This document shows positions 7,237 to 15,183 of a stretch of DNA of 16,912 bases, piece after piece. This DNA comes from an uncultured Patescibacteria group bacterium (GTDB lineage Bacteria > Patescibacteriota > Microgenomatia > UBA1406 > GWC2-37-13): NCBI GenBank assembly GCA_938010745.1, contig CALLVF010000066.1:1-16912 (forward strand), written 5' to 3'. Within the stretch, counting starts at the first letter, position 1. Each line of letters begins with the position of its first letter. The notes beneath the pieces were generated by a model that searched no databases, was not told the DNA's origin, and was given only the letters and a program-made list of their open reading frames with translations. Position numbers and translations under genes: made by a program.

Positions 7237-8097
7237 ATGAATATTCGTATAGTTAGAAAAAAAATAAAATCAGTGAGTAATGTTAAAAAGATTACTAACG
7301 CTATGCAGTTAGTTGCAGCTGTAAAAATGAAAAAAAGTCAGCAAAAAGCACGGGAAGGAGAACCTTATCGTTTACATTTAAAAAAAATCATTCAAAAAAT
7401 ATCTTCCAAAATTGATCTTAACATATCAGCTTTATTTAAAGTAAAAAATTTAGTAAGTAATCGAGAATTAGTTATTCTTTTTTCATCAAATAAAGGGCTG
7501 TGTGGCGCATTTAACTTTAATATATTTCGTTTTTTAACTAAATACGTTAATATCTCGGAATCTGATTTTATCACTATTGGCAGAAAAGGAGCAGAGTTTA
7601 TTTCTAAACTAGGAGGAAAAATAGTAGCTGATTTTTCTAAAAATTCGTCTAACAGTGTTTCTGCAATTTTCCAGACAGCATTAAATTTCTATCTTGAAGG
7701 TAGATGCAAGTCCGTAAAACTAATTTATAATAAATTTATTAGTACTTTTCATTATGAACCTACTGAAGAAGTAATTTTACCCTTACCTAGAAAAATTGAT
7801 ATTGATCTAGACATTAAAGCATTAAGCTTGAAGGGAGAATACGTTATTGAACCATCAGCTAACATTCTACTTGAAAGACTACTAAAAAGCTTTATAGAAG
7901 AGAAAATTCGTGGGGCTTTGTATAGCAGTGATGCTGCTGAGCATTCATCAAGGATGATTGCCATGAAAAATGCTACTGACAATGCTCAAGAATTAATTTA
8001 CAATTTAATATTGCAACGAAATAAGCTGCGACAAGAAAAAATTACTTATGAATTACTTGATATGATAACTGCAAAAGAATTAGTAGAAAAAAATTAA
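7237..8097 (+). CDS. atpG: ATP synthase F1 subunit gamma (central shaft)
   Basis: 286 residues, the usual gamma length. The N-terminal helix RIVRKKIKSVSNVKKITNAM continues QLVAAVKMKK, and the C-terminal helix carries SRMIAMKNATDNAQELI, both diagnostic of the rotating coiled-coil shaft. The central Rossmann-like part includes ELVILFSSNKGLCGAFN. Gamma turns inside the alpha3beta3 head and couples c-ring rotation to ATP synthesis. It begins 11 bases after atpA without a clear ribosome-binding site and is followed by a 44-base gap containing an AT-only palindrome before atpD. Confidence 0.97.
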   Translation: MNIRIVRKKIKSVSNVKKITNAMQLVAAVKMKKSQQKAREGEPYRLHLKKIIQKISSKIDLNISALFKVKNLVSNRELVILFSSNKGLCGAFNFNIFRFLTKYVNISESDFITIGRKGAEFISKLGGKIVADFSKNSSNSVSAIFQTALNFYLEGRCKSVKLIYNKFISTFHYEPTEEVILPLPRKIDIDLDIKALSLKGEYVIEPSANILLERLLKSFIEEKIRGALYSSDAAEHSSRMIAMKNATDNAQELIYNLILQRNKLRQEKITYELLDMITAKELVEKN

Positions 8098-8104
8098 AGT
8101 TAAA

Positions 8105-8130
8105 TTAACTATTTTAAAATAACTAGTTAA
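8105..8130 (+). repeat. AT-rich palindrome between atpG and atpD
   Basis: TATTTTAAAATA at 8110-8121 is a perfect 12-base palindrome, flanked by ttaac at 8105-8109 and its complement gttaa at 8126-8130, offset by a four-base bulge. It has no GC pairs in the core and no following T run, so it is not a typical terminator. It may be chance in such AT-rich DNA or a weak intercistronic hairpin. Confidence 0.3.
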
Positions 8131-8141
8131 TAATAAATTAT

Positions 8142-9503
8142 ATGAATGAGGGTAAAGTTACTTCTATAAGAGGAGTTGTTGTTGATGTCGAATTTCCTTT
8201 AGAGGAGACGCCGAAGATTTTTGACGCTTTAATTGTTAAGGAAAAAAAACTTATTTTGGAAGTGGAAATGATTTTAGAGCCTGGCTTGGTAAGAACTTTA
8301 GCTATGGGAAGCACCTTTGGATTAAAAAGAGGCATGAAAGTTGTTAACAGCGGAAAACCAATTGAAGTACCAGTTGGGGAAGAAACCCTAGGTCGAATAT
8401 TTAATGTCTTAGGAAACCCCATCGATAACGCTGGTCCATTAAAATATAGAAAAAAAAGAGCAATTCACCAAAAAGCTCCGTTATTAATTAAGCAAGCAGT
8501 TAAAAATGAGGTATTTGAGACAGGTTTAAAAGTTATCGACTTACTTGTTCCATTTGTAAAAGGTGGTAAAGTGGCGATATTTGGAGGTGCAGGAGTTGGC
8601 AAGACAGTATTGATTCAAGAGCTAATTCATAATGTTGCCAAAGCCCATGGTGGTGTTTCAGTTTTTTGTGGAGTAGGAGAGCGCAGTCGAGAAGGAAATG
8701 ATCTGTGGTTAGAAATGAAAGCATCAAAAGTAATTGATAAAACAGCTTTGGTTTTTGGACAAATGAATGAACCTCCAGGTAACAGACTACGTGTTGCATT
8801 AACAGGAGTTACTATGGCAGAGTACTTTAGAGATGAAAAAAGGATGGATGTTTTGTTTTTTATTGATAACATATTTAGATTTGCCCAAGCAGGAAGCGAA
8901 GTTTCTGCTTTATTAGGTCGCATTCCTTCGGCTGTTGGTTATCAACCAACCCTTGCATCAGAAATGTCCGCCTTGGAGGAAAGAATTACTTCAACTAATA
9001 AAGGATCAATAACCTCAATTCAAGCAGTTTATGTACCCGCTGATGATTTTACCGATCCAGCTCCTGTTGCAACATTTTCTCATCTTGACGCATCTATATC
9101 ACTTGAAAGATCATTAGCTGAACAAGGTCTTTACCCTGCAATTGATCCTTTAACTTCAAAATCACGCGCTCTTGATCCAGAAATAGTCGGTGAAGAACAT
9201 TACAACACTGCTCAAGCAGTCTTAAAAACATTACAACGTTATAAAGATCTTCAGGACATTATTGCGATTTTAGGAATAGAAGAGTTATCTGATGAAGATA
9301 AATTAATTGTCTCTCGAGCTAGAAAAATACAACGTTTTCTTACTCAGCCGATGGCAGTAGCAGAAACATATACTGGTAGACCAGGCAAATATGTTTCCAT
9401 TGAAGAAACGGTACGTGGCTTTAGGGAAATTCTTGAAGGAAAACACGATAATAAAAGTGAAATGGCTTTTTATATGGTTGGAACAATAGATGAGGTAAAA
9501 TAA
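8142..9503 (+). CDS. atpD: ATP synthase F1 subunit beta (catalytic)
   Basis: 453 residues, typical for beta (about 460-480). The P-loop is GGAGVGKT at 148-155 with K154 and T155. The catalytic glutamate is E180 in GVGERSREGNDLW. Further family marks are FFIDNIFRFAQAGSEVSALLGRIPSAVGYQPT and the ATFSHLDA segment. The C-terminal region has EELSDED, the counterpart of the DELSEED lever that meets gamma, then RKIQRFLTQP. Beta makes ATP from ADP and phosphate in the cytosolic F1 head. All key catalytic residues I can recognise are present, so the enzyme should be active. Confidence 0.98.
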   Translation: MNEGKVTSIRGVVVDVEFPLEETPKIFDALIVKEKKLILEVEMILEPGLVRTLAMGSTFGLKRGMKVVNSGKPIEVPVGEETLGRIFNVLGNPIDNAGPLKYRKKRAIHQKAPLLIKQAVKNEVFETGLKVIDLLVPFVKGGKVAIFGGAGVGKTVLIQELIHNVAKAHGGVSVFCGVGERSREGNDLWLEMKASKVIDKTALVFGQMNEPPGNRLRVALTGVTMAEYFRDEKRMDVLFFIDNIFRFAQAGSEVSALLGRIPSAVGYQPTLASEMSALEERITSTNKGSITSIQAVYVPADDFTDPAPVATFSHLDASISLERSLAEQGLYPAIDPLTSKSRALDPEIVGEEHYNTAQAVLKTLQRYKDLQDIIAILGIEELSDEDKLIVSRARKIQRFLTQPMAVAETYTGRPGKYVSIEETVRGFREILEGKHDNKSEMAFYMVGTIDEVK

Positions 9504-9527
9504 AAAAACAAAATTCCCATATTTAGT

Positions 9528-9950
9528 ATGGATATTTTACAACTTAAAATTATTACACCTAAAAAAGTCATTTTTGATGAAAAGATTTACTCATTAACGG
9601 CACCCACCCTTGATGGGGAAATTACAATTTTACCTCATCATATTACTTTAATCACAATGTTGGTTGAGGGAATTATTAAAATTAAAAGGTTAACTGGTGA
9701 AGATTATTTAGCTATAGGAGGCGGTTACTTGGAAACTGATGGTTTTAACGTTAATATTCTTGTATCAAGCGCTTATGGTCAAGAAAGCATCAATCAAAAA
9801 TTGATTGAAAAAGCAATTGAGGAAGCAAGTATGATTTTAAGAAAATCTGAGGATAAACAACAAAGATTAGAAGCAGCTGCGTTACTTCGTCGTTCACTTA
9901 TTGATATGAAACTTTTGAGAAAGAAAAAGCGAATAGCAGTAAATATATAA
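9528..9950 (+). CDS. atpC: ATP synthase F1 subunit epsilon
   Basis: 140 residues, full length for the family. The N-terminal beta-sandwich begins LQLKIITPKKVIFDEKIYSL and contains the signature LDGEITILPHHITLI, then an IGGGYLE turn. The C-terminal helical hairpin (about 90-135, INQKLIEKAIEEASMILRKS and on) is retained, so inhibition of ATP hydrolysis by the extended epsilon conformation is possible. Epsilon sits at the foot of gamma and contacts the c ring. It is the last gene of the ATP synthase cluster and lies 24 bases after atpD. No clear terminator hairpin follows it. Confidence 0.95.
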   Translation: MDILQLKIITPKKVIFDEKIYSLTAPTLDGEITILPHHITLITMLVEGIIKIKRLTGEDYLAIGGGYLETDGFNVNILVSSAYGQESINQKLIEKAIEEASMILRKSEDKQQRLEAAALLRRSLIDMKLLRKKKRIAVNI

Positions 9951-9964
9951 ATTTACTTCAAAAC

Positions 9965-9970
9965 TATAAT
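9965..9970 (+). promoter_or_regulatory. Possible -10 element upstream of topA
   Basis: A perfect TATAAT lies 49 bases before the topA ATG in the 69-base gap after atpC. No good -35 hexamer was found at the right distance. It would be a sensible place for a new transcription unit, but the motif is common by chance in this sequence. Confidence 0.25.
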
Positions 9971-10019
9971 AAAAATTGCCTATCAAATTGTTCCTTATTA
10001 AATTAGCAAAAAATTAATA

Positions 10020-12062
10020 ATGAAGTTAATAATTGTTGAATCACCAACTAAAGCTAGAACTTTTAACCGTCTTCTTAAAGGTAAAGATTATTTTGTTTTT
10101 GCAACAATGGGTCATATTCGCGATCTTCCTCAGGAAAAGCTAGCTATTAATTACAGAAAAAAATTTCAACCAACTTTTCAGATTATTAAAAATAAAGATA
10201 AAATTGTAAAAAAAATAGAAGAGTTAGCAAAAAAAAACCAACAGATAATTTTAGCTACCGATCCTGATCGAGAGGGTGAATCAATTAGTTATCATGTTGC
10301 CTATGTTCTAGGTTTTGTCGAAGAAAATTGGCCGGATTTCAAAATAAAAGAAAAAATTTCAAAAGGCGATTATTTTTTAACATTAAAAAGAATTATTTTT
10401 CATGAAATAACTGAGGTTGCACTAAATCAGGCTTTAAGCAATCCGCAGTCTCTAAGAATAAATTTAATTAAAGCTCAACAAACAAGACGAATACTCGATC
10501 GAATTGTTGGTTATGAGCTTTCCCCATTACTTTGGAAAAAAATTGGCAAAAATTGGTTATCTGCTGGTCGTGTTCAGACATTAGCTTTAAGATTAATTGT
10601 TGAAAGAGAAAAAGAAATTAAAAAATTTAAAAAAGATGAATATTATCAATTAATAGCTACTTTTACAAATGAAAAAAAAGGAGAAATCCCTGAAATTAAA
10701 GCTCCATTAGTTGCCAAAGGTAATTTATTTTATGAAGAAAAAAATACTCTCAATCTTTTTGCTGGTGAATATCAATACTCAAAAACTAGCATTAACAATA
10801 AAAATTTGCAAGAAATAAAAGATGACCTATCAAATGACAAATTTAAAATTTTTGAAGTTAAAGAAGAAATTCAAGACCGATATCCACCACCGCCATTTAC
10901 AACTTCACTGTTACAACAGGAAGCATTCAGAAAATTTAATTTTTCCTCGAAGCAAACAATGAGATTAGCACAGGATTTGTATGAAAAAGGTTTAATCACC
11001 TACCACCGTACTGATTCTTTTTTTCTTTCATCATCGTTTGTTTTTGCCGCCAAAAATTATATAAAAAAGAATTTTGGTAATGAATATGAATTGGATAAAC
11101 CTAGAAGTTACAAAACAAAATCAAAATTAGCTCAAGAAGCTCACGAGGCAATACGACCGACTTATTTAAATAACGAAAATAAAAAAAATTTAACTAGTAA
11201 TCACCGGCGTCTTTATCAACTAATTTTTGAAAGGGCAATTGCCACTCAAATGAAAGAAGCAAAGGTAAAAGTATTTAAAATTTTTATAAAAAGTGAAAAA
11301 GGTTATTACTTTGAAACAAAAAAAGAAAAAATTATTTTTGATGGATTTTTTCGAATACTGAACCCATCCTATGTTGAAAGCATAAAGCATGATTTTTTCA
11401 TTAAAAAAAAACAAAAACTAATTCTTAAAAATATTGAAGAAAAACTAAATGAAACTAAGCCACCGCCTCGTTATAACGATGCTTCTTTAATTAAGACTCT
11501 AGAAGAAAAAGGAATTGGGCGACCTTCAACTTACGCGGCAATAATTTCTCTTATTCAAGAAAAACATTACGTAGAAAAGATTAATCGTTATTTTGTCCCA
11601 ACAAAATTAGGCGAGGCTATTTCAAATTATTTATCAGATGCTTTTCCTGATATTTTTGATCTAAATTTTACTGCAAAAATGGAAGATGGATTAGATGAGA
11701 TAGCTAATAATAAAAAAGATATGATTGAATTGATTAATGAATTTTTTCAACCATTTAAAAAACAACTACAATATAAAAAGGAAGATGAACAGAAAATAAA
11801 TATTGAAGAAGAAGTACAGGAAAAGTGTCCAAATTGCAAATCTTCTTTAGTTGTTCGTTTCTCAAAATTTGGTAAATTTTTAGCATGCAGCCAATATCCT
11901 AAGTGTGATTTTACTAAATCATTTGAAACTTATATTGAAGGAAAAAATTGTCCCCTTTGCCAGGGTAAAATTGTAGTAAGATACACTCAATCAAAGAAAA
12001 AATTTTATGGTTGTAGCAACTGGCCGAAATGTCAGTGGAAAAGTTGGACGTTAAATAATTAA
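10020..12062 (+). CDS. topA: DNA topoisomerase I (type IA)
   Basis: 680 residues. The ATG gives KLIIVESPTKART, the classic start of the TOPRIM domain with E7. The acidic TOPRIM motif DPDREGE is at 81-87 (D81, D83, E85). The catalytic tyrosine is Y328 in GLITYHRTDS, which forms the 5'-phosphotyrosine link to cleaved single-stranded DNA; E. coli has Met where this protein has His329. The region EKGIGRPSTYAAIISLI is also conserved. Two four-cysteine zinc ribbons close the protein: one from C603 (CPNC, then CSQYPKC) and one from C644 (CPLC, then CSNWPKC). The enzyme relaxes negative supercoils behind transcription and replication. It is somewhat shorter than the E. coli protein, with fewer C-terminal ribbons. 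It ends 12 bases before the pyrG ATG. Confidence 0.97.
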   Translation: MKLIIVESPTKARTFNRLLKGKDYFVFATMGHIRDLPQEKLAINYRKKFQPTFQIIKNKDKIVKKIEELAKKNQQIILATDPDREGESISYHVAYVLGFVEENWPDFKIKEKISKGDYFLTLKRIIFHEITEVALNQALSNPQSLRINLIKAQQTRRILDRIVGYELSPLLWKKIGKNWLSAGRVQTLALRLIVEREKEIKKFKKDEYYQLIATFTNEKKGEIPEIKAPLVAKGNLFYEEKNTLNLFAGEYQYSKTSINNKNLQEIKDDLSNDKFKIFEVKEEIQDRYPPPPFTTSLLQQEAFRKFNFSSKQTMRLAQDLYEKGLITYHRTDSFFLSSSFVFAAKNYIKKNFGNEYELDKPRSYKTKSKLAQEAHEAIRPTYLNNENKKNLTSNHRRLYQLIFERAIATQMKEAKVKVFKIFIKSEKGYYFETKKEKIIFDGFFRILNPSYVESIKHDFFIKKKQKLILKNIEEKLNETKPPPRYNDASLIKTLEEKGIGRPSTYAAIISLIQEKHYVEKINRYFVPTKLGEAISNYLSDAFPDIFDLNFTAKMEDGLDEIANNKKDMIELINEFFQPFKKQLQYKKEDEQKINIEEEVQEKCPNCKSSLVVRFSKFGKFLACSQYPKCDFTKSFETYIEGKNCPLCQGKIVVRYTQSKKKFYGCSNWPKCQWKSWTLNN

Positions 12063-12074
12063 AAATTTTTGAAA

Positions 12075-13715
12075 ATGAGAAATCTTAAGTTTATTTTTGT
12101 TTCAGGCGGTGTTATTTCCGGTATTGGTAAAGGTTTTACTACTGCATCTATAGCTCTTCTATTAAAATCAGCTGGTTATAAAGTGGCGCCTATAAAGTTT
12201 GAGAATTATCTTAATATAGATGCAGGCACAATTAATCCCATTGAGCATGGCGATGTTTTTTTATGTGATGATGGAACAGAGGCAGATATGGATATCGGCA
12301 GTTACGAGAAATTTTTAGATGATAATATGAGTAAAGAAAACTTTGTTACCATGGGACAAATTTATAAAACAGTTATTGAAAAAGAAAGAAGATTTGAATT
12401 TGAAGGTGAGGATGTTGAAGCTATTCCCCATATTACCGATGAAATAATAAAAAGAATTTATCACTTAGCTAATATTAAAAAACCTCAAATTGTCATTATT
12501 GAATTAGGAGGCACTGCTGGTGAGTATCAAAATATTTTATATTATGAGGCCTCAAGAATTTTAACCTTTAAAAATCCAGGTGATGTTATTCATATCCATG
12601 TTAGTTATGTGCCAACACCTAAACATTTAGGCGAACCAAAAACAAAACCGACTCAACTTTCAGTAAAAACCCTTAATTCAATGGGAATTCAACCTGATAT
12701 TATTATTGCCCGCAGTGAAAATTATCTTGACCAAAGGCGACAAGATCGTTTTGCTCTTTTTTGTAATTTAAAGCCAGAAATGATTATTAGTAACCCCGAT
12801 CTCTCAACTGTTTATGAAATTCCCTTGATCCTTGCAAAACAGGAATTGGAAATAAAAATATTAAAAAAGTTAAATTTAAAGCCAAAAAAAGCCGATCTTA
12901 AAAAATGGGAAGAGTTAATTAAATTAATAAAGAAACCTAAGAAAAGCAAGATAAAAATTGCCATTGTTGGAAAATACTTTGGTACCGGAGATTATCAACT
13001 TCGCGATTCTTACGCTGCTTTATTTGATGCCATTGATCATGCCAGTTGGCATCTTGAAACGCATGTGGATACAGTTTGGATTGATGCTGAAAGAGTAGAA
13101 AAAATGGGTTCAGAAATTATTGGTAATCCTAATGGAATTATTGTTCCTATCGGTTGGGGGGCAAGAGGAGCAGAAGGTATGATTATGGCAGCTTCATACG
13201 CACTAAAGAAAAGAATTCCCTACTTAGGTTTGTGTTATGGGATGCAACTGGCAGTCGTTGCTTTTGCTCGAGAAGTTTTAGGATGGAAGGAGGCAAATAC
13301 TACTGAAAATGACCCGTTAACAAAATATCCTGTTATTTATCTTATTCCCAGTCAAAGAGAGTTTATAGAAAGAAGGGCTTACGGTGGAACAATGAGATTG
13401 GGAAAATGGGAGGCTAAAGTTAAAAAAGGAACATTGGCTTATGCTATCTATAAAAAAAATTTAATTTCTGAACGGCACCGCCATCGATATGAAGTAAATA
13501 ACAAATACATTCCATACCTAGAAAAAAAAGGTTTGATAGTAAGTGCTCGCTCTAAGGTAGAAAACCTAACAGAAATGATTGAATTGCCTAAAAGTCTTCA
13601 TCCATTTTATTTTGGTATTCAGGGACACCCTGAATATAAAACAAGACCTTTAAAACCACATCCGGTTTTTGTAGAATTTATTAAAACTTGTAAAATGAGT
13701 AATTTAAAGTTATAA
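12075..13715 (+). CDS. pyrG: CTP synthase (glutamine hydrolysing), divergent type
   Basis: 546 residues from ATG 12075; an in-frame TTG at 12069 would add two residues, but ATG places the P-loop motif normally. It converts UTP, ATP and glutamine to CTP. The synthetase domain has P-loop GGVISGIGKG (K19), Mg ligands D73 and E143, IPHITDEI and KTKPTQ (189-194). The glutaminase domain (about 295-540) has nucleophile C387 in LGLCYGMQ and the H518/E520 pair in GHPEY, plus RHRHRYEVNN. Unusual points compared with the usual form: CYGMQ for CLGMQ, VPIGWG for VPGGFG, GGTAGEYQN for GGTVGDIES, EGEDVEAIPHIT for a Gln-containing TVQ-type motif, and PTQLSV for PTQHSV. The catalytic residues are kept, so activity is expected. 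It is followed nine bases later by rplS. Confidence 0.96.
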   Translation: MRNLKFIFVSGGVISGIGKGFTTASIALLLKSAGYKVAPIKFENYLNIDAGTINPIEHGDVFLCDDGTEADMDIGSYEKFLDDNMSKENFVTMGQIYKTVIEKERRFEFEGEDVEAIPHITDEIIKRIYHLANIKKPQIVIIELGGTAGEYQNILYYEASRILTFKNPGDVIHIHVSYVPTPKHLGEPKTKPTQLSVKTLNSMGIQPDIIIARSENYLDQRRQDRFALFCNLKPEMIISNPDLSTVYEIPLILAKQELEIKILKKLNLKPKKADLKKWEELIKLIKKPKKSKIKIAIVGKYFGTGDYQLRDSYAALFDAIDHASWHLETHVDTVWIDAERVEKMGSEIIGNPNGIIVPIGWGARGAEGMIMAASYALKKRIPYLGLCYGMQLAVVAFAREVLGWKEANTTENDPLTKYPVIYLIPSQREFIERRAYGGTMRLGKWEAKVKKGTLAYAIYKKNLISERHRHRYEVNNKYIPYLEKKGLIVSARSKVENLTEMIELPKSLHPFYFGIQGHPEYKTRPLKPHPVFVEFIKTCKMSNLKL

Positions 13716-13716
13716 T
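13688..13716 (+). promoter_or_regulatory. Candidate promoter for rplS, overlapping the pyrG end
   Basis: TTGTAA at 13688-13693 and TATAAT at 13711-13716 are separated by 17 bases, the ideal sigma-70 spacing. The predicted transcription start, about seven bases further, falls within a few bases of the rplS ATG at 13725, so a transcript from here would be almost leaderless. AT-rich composition makes chance matches common. Confidence 0.35.
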
Positions 13717-13724
13717 AATATAAT

Positions 13725-14051
13725 ATGGCAAATCATTTTAAATACAAAGACAATTTTTATTCTATAGGTGATACTGTTTCAATTCATTTTAAGATCAAAG
13801 AGGGTGATAAACAAAAAAATCAAATATTTAAAGGTATTTTGATTAAAATTAAGGGCAATGATGACGTCAATCGAATGCTTACAATCAGAAGAATATCCCA
13901 CTCAGGTTTAGGGGTAGAAAGAATTTTTCCTTTAAATTCACCTTTATTAACTGATATAAAACTAATTAAAAAAAGTGCCTATTCTAAAGCAAAGGCTTAT
14001 TTTATCCGTAATCTCACTGAGTCGCAAATTAGAAAAAAACTATACTCTTAA
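13725..14051 (+). CDS. rplS: 50S ribosomal protein L19 (bL19)
   Basis: 108 residues, close to the usual 115. Family marks in order: SIGDTVSIHFKIKEGDKQ, then QIFKGILIKI, then LTIRRISHSGLGVERIFPLNSPL, and the basic C-terminal part KAKAYFIRNLTESQIRKKL. These match the SH3-like barrel and tail of bL19, which lies near the interface with the 30S subunit. The ATG is preceded by an AT-only stretch with no Shine-Dalgarno motif. It sits nine bases after pyrG and three bases before the yraN-type gene, consistent with the rplS-yraN neighbourhood seen in many bacteria. Confidence 0.95.
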   Translation: MANHFKYKDNFYSIGDTVSIHFKIKEGDKQKNQIFKGILIKIKGNDDVNRMLTIRRISHSGLGVERIFPLNSPLLTDIKLIKKSAYSKAKAYFIRNLTESQIRKKLYS

Positions 14052-14054
14052 AAA

Positions 14055-14420
14055 ATGCCCCACCACCAACAAATAGGACAAATTGGTGAAGAGATAGCTT
14101 CATCTTTTTTAAAAGAAAAAGGTTTTCAAATTATTGACCGTCATGCTACCTCCCGTTGGAGGGAGATAGATATAATTGCCAAGAAAAATGATAATAAAAT
14201 TTTTTTTATTGAAGTGAAAACAAGAGTTGGTGACAGAAAAGGTAGACCCTATGAGGCAATAACTTTTTTCAAAATAAAAAAATTAAAACGCGCTATCCAA
14301 TATTATCTCTTGAAAAATGATTTAAAAAATTATAAGCTGTCATTAGGAGTTATATCTATTATTTTAGATAAAAAGTTAAACATTAAAGACTTGAAATTTT
14401 TTGACAGTGTGGTAATTTAA
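14055..14420 (+). CDS. YraN/UPF0102 family endonuclease-fold protein
   Basis: 121 residues, full length for UPF0102. The sequence has GQIGEEIASSFLKEKGFQII, then RWREIDIIAKK, where the usual form is GEIDLIA, and the E-x-K motif in FFIEVKTR. Together these form the PD-(D/E)XK nuclease-like core (E near 16, D near 37 and the E-x-K pair near 51-53 by rough count). The cellular function of this family is not firmly established; roles in DNA processing or recombination have been suggested from the fold. It is three bases from rplS, likely in the same transcript, and has no evident ribosome-binding site. Confidence 0.9.
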   Translation: MPHHQQIGQIGEEIASSFLKEKGFQIIDRHATSRWREIDIIAKKNDNKIFFIEVKTRVGDRKGRPYEAITFFKIKKLKRAIQYYLLKNDLKNYKLSLGVISIILDKKLNIKDLKFFDSVVI

Positions 14421-14483
14421 TACAAATAAAAAGTAAAATCTCTTTGATTAGATCAATTATTTGTTCGTTAATAATTTAGAATA

Positions 14484-14493
14484 AAGGGGGTGA
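14484..14493 (+). promoter_or_regulatory. Strong Shine-Dalgarno sequence of the MscS-like gene
   Basis: AAGGGGGTGA lies six bases before the ATG at 14500 and pairs with the 16S 3' end apart from one G-U pair. It is the second of only two strong ribosome-binding sites seen in the window and supports the chosen start. Confidence 0.75.
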
Positions 14494-14499
14494 TAAATA

Positions 14500-15150
14500 A
14501 TGTTTGAATTGATAAACTCGATTTTAAGTAAATTTTGGCTTAGATTAATTAATTTTTTGCCTGACCTTTTTGCAGGTTTATTAATTCTTATTTTAGGTTT
14601 TGTTTTTGCTGGTATCTTAAGAAAACTTATTATTACTGTTCTTAATTTTTTGAAGATTGATAGTCTCTTACCAAAAGCTAAACTATTAGAAAAAAGAGAG
14701 GTTAAACTCTGGGAAGAAATAATTGCTGAAACAGTCAAGTGGACAATAGTAATCTTATTTCTTATCCCTACCCTTGAAATTTGGGGTTTGTCAAGGGCAA
14801 CATCTGTAATAAATCAATTTTTATTCTATTTACCAAACGTCATCATTGCTGCAATCGTGGCCTTTCTGGGGATTGTTATTTCCAATCTTGTTGCTGATGT
14901 AGTTAAGCATAGCATTACCACTTTAAGAGCTACCTCTGCCGCCTCAATAGCTGTTGCCGCCAAATCAACAGTTCTTTTTTTTACGGCTCTTATAGCACTA
15001 AATCAGTTAGGTGTTGCCCAAGATTTAATTAGAATTTTATTTACCGGAATAGTAGCGATGTTAGCTTTAGCTGGAGGTTTAGCTTTTGGTTTAGGTGGTA
15101 AAGATGCAGCTAAAGAAATAATCGACCAATTGAAGAAAAAAATTGCCTAA
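14500..15150 (+). CDS. Small MscS-related multi-pass membrane protein
   Basis: 216 residues with about five hydrophobic segments: roughly 15-45, 78-102, 105-135, 150-170 and 178-203. The last segment reads GIVAMLALAGGLAFGLGGKDAAKEI. The alternating small residues and GLGGKDAA resemble the pore helix and turn of MscS-type channels and the conserved TM-helix repeat family. The protein ends only about 15 residues after this motif, so the cytoplasmic beta domain and vestibule of MscS are absent. A role in osmotic or membrane-tension response is an inference from the fold and is unproven. The gene starts 79 bases after the yraN-type gene with its own strong Shine-Dalgarno sequence, and its 3' end overlaps the tRNA promoter. 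Confidence 0.75.
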   Translation: MFELINSILSKFWLRLINFLPDLFAGLLILILGFVFAGILRKLIITVLNFLKIDSLLPKAKLLEKREVKLWEEIIAETVKWTIVILFLIPTLEIWGLSRATSVINQFLFYLPNVIIAAIVAFLGIVISNLVADVVKHSITTLRATSAASIAVAAKSTVLFFTALIALNQLGVAQDLIRILFTGIVAMLALAGGLAFGLGGKDAAKEIIDQLKKKIA

Positions 15151-15158
15151 GATATAAT
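15130..15158 (+). promoter_or_regulatory. Probable sigma-70 promoter of tRNA-Glu
   Basis: TTGAAG at 15130-15135 and a perfect TATAAT at 15153-15158 are spaced by 17 bases. The predicted start near 15165 leaves a leader of about 19 bases before the tRNA. The -35 lies inside the last codons of the upstream membrane-protein gene. Spacing, position and hexamers agree, making it the best-supported promoter in the window. Confidence 0.6.
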
Positions 15159-15183
15159 AATTAATTTAAGTGATTGATTTTAA

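Noticed and set aside
8138..8923. Minus-strand open frames inside atpD, and similar ones inside atpE, atpA, atpG, topA, the MscS-like gene and uvrB
   Set aside because: They are antisense to well-conserved genes, show no recognisable domains or ribosome-binding sites, and are explained as shadows of the coding frame.
12069..12074. TTG start for pyrG
   Set aside because: It adds only two residues. ATG 12075 gives the usual distance to the P-loop motif, and neither has a better ribosome-binding site.
14401..14432. Promoter for the MscS-like gene using the perfect TTGACA at 14401-14406
   Set aside because: No acceptable -10 hexamer lies 16-18 bases downstream; the nearest candidates have spacings of 14 or 20 bases.
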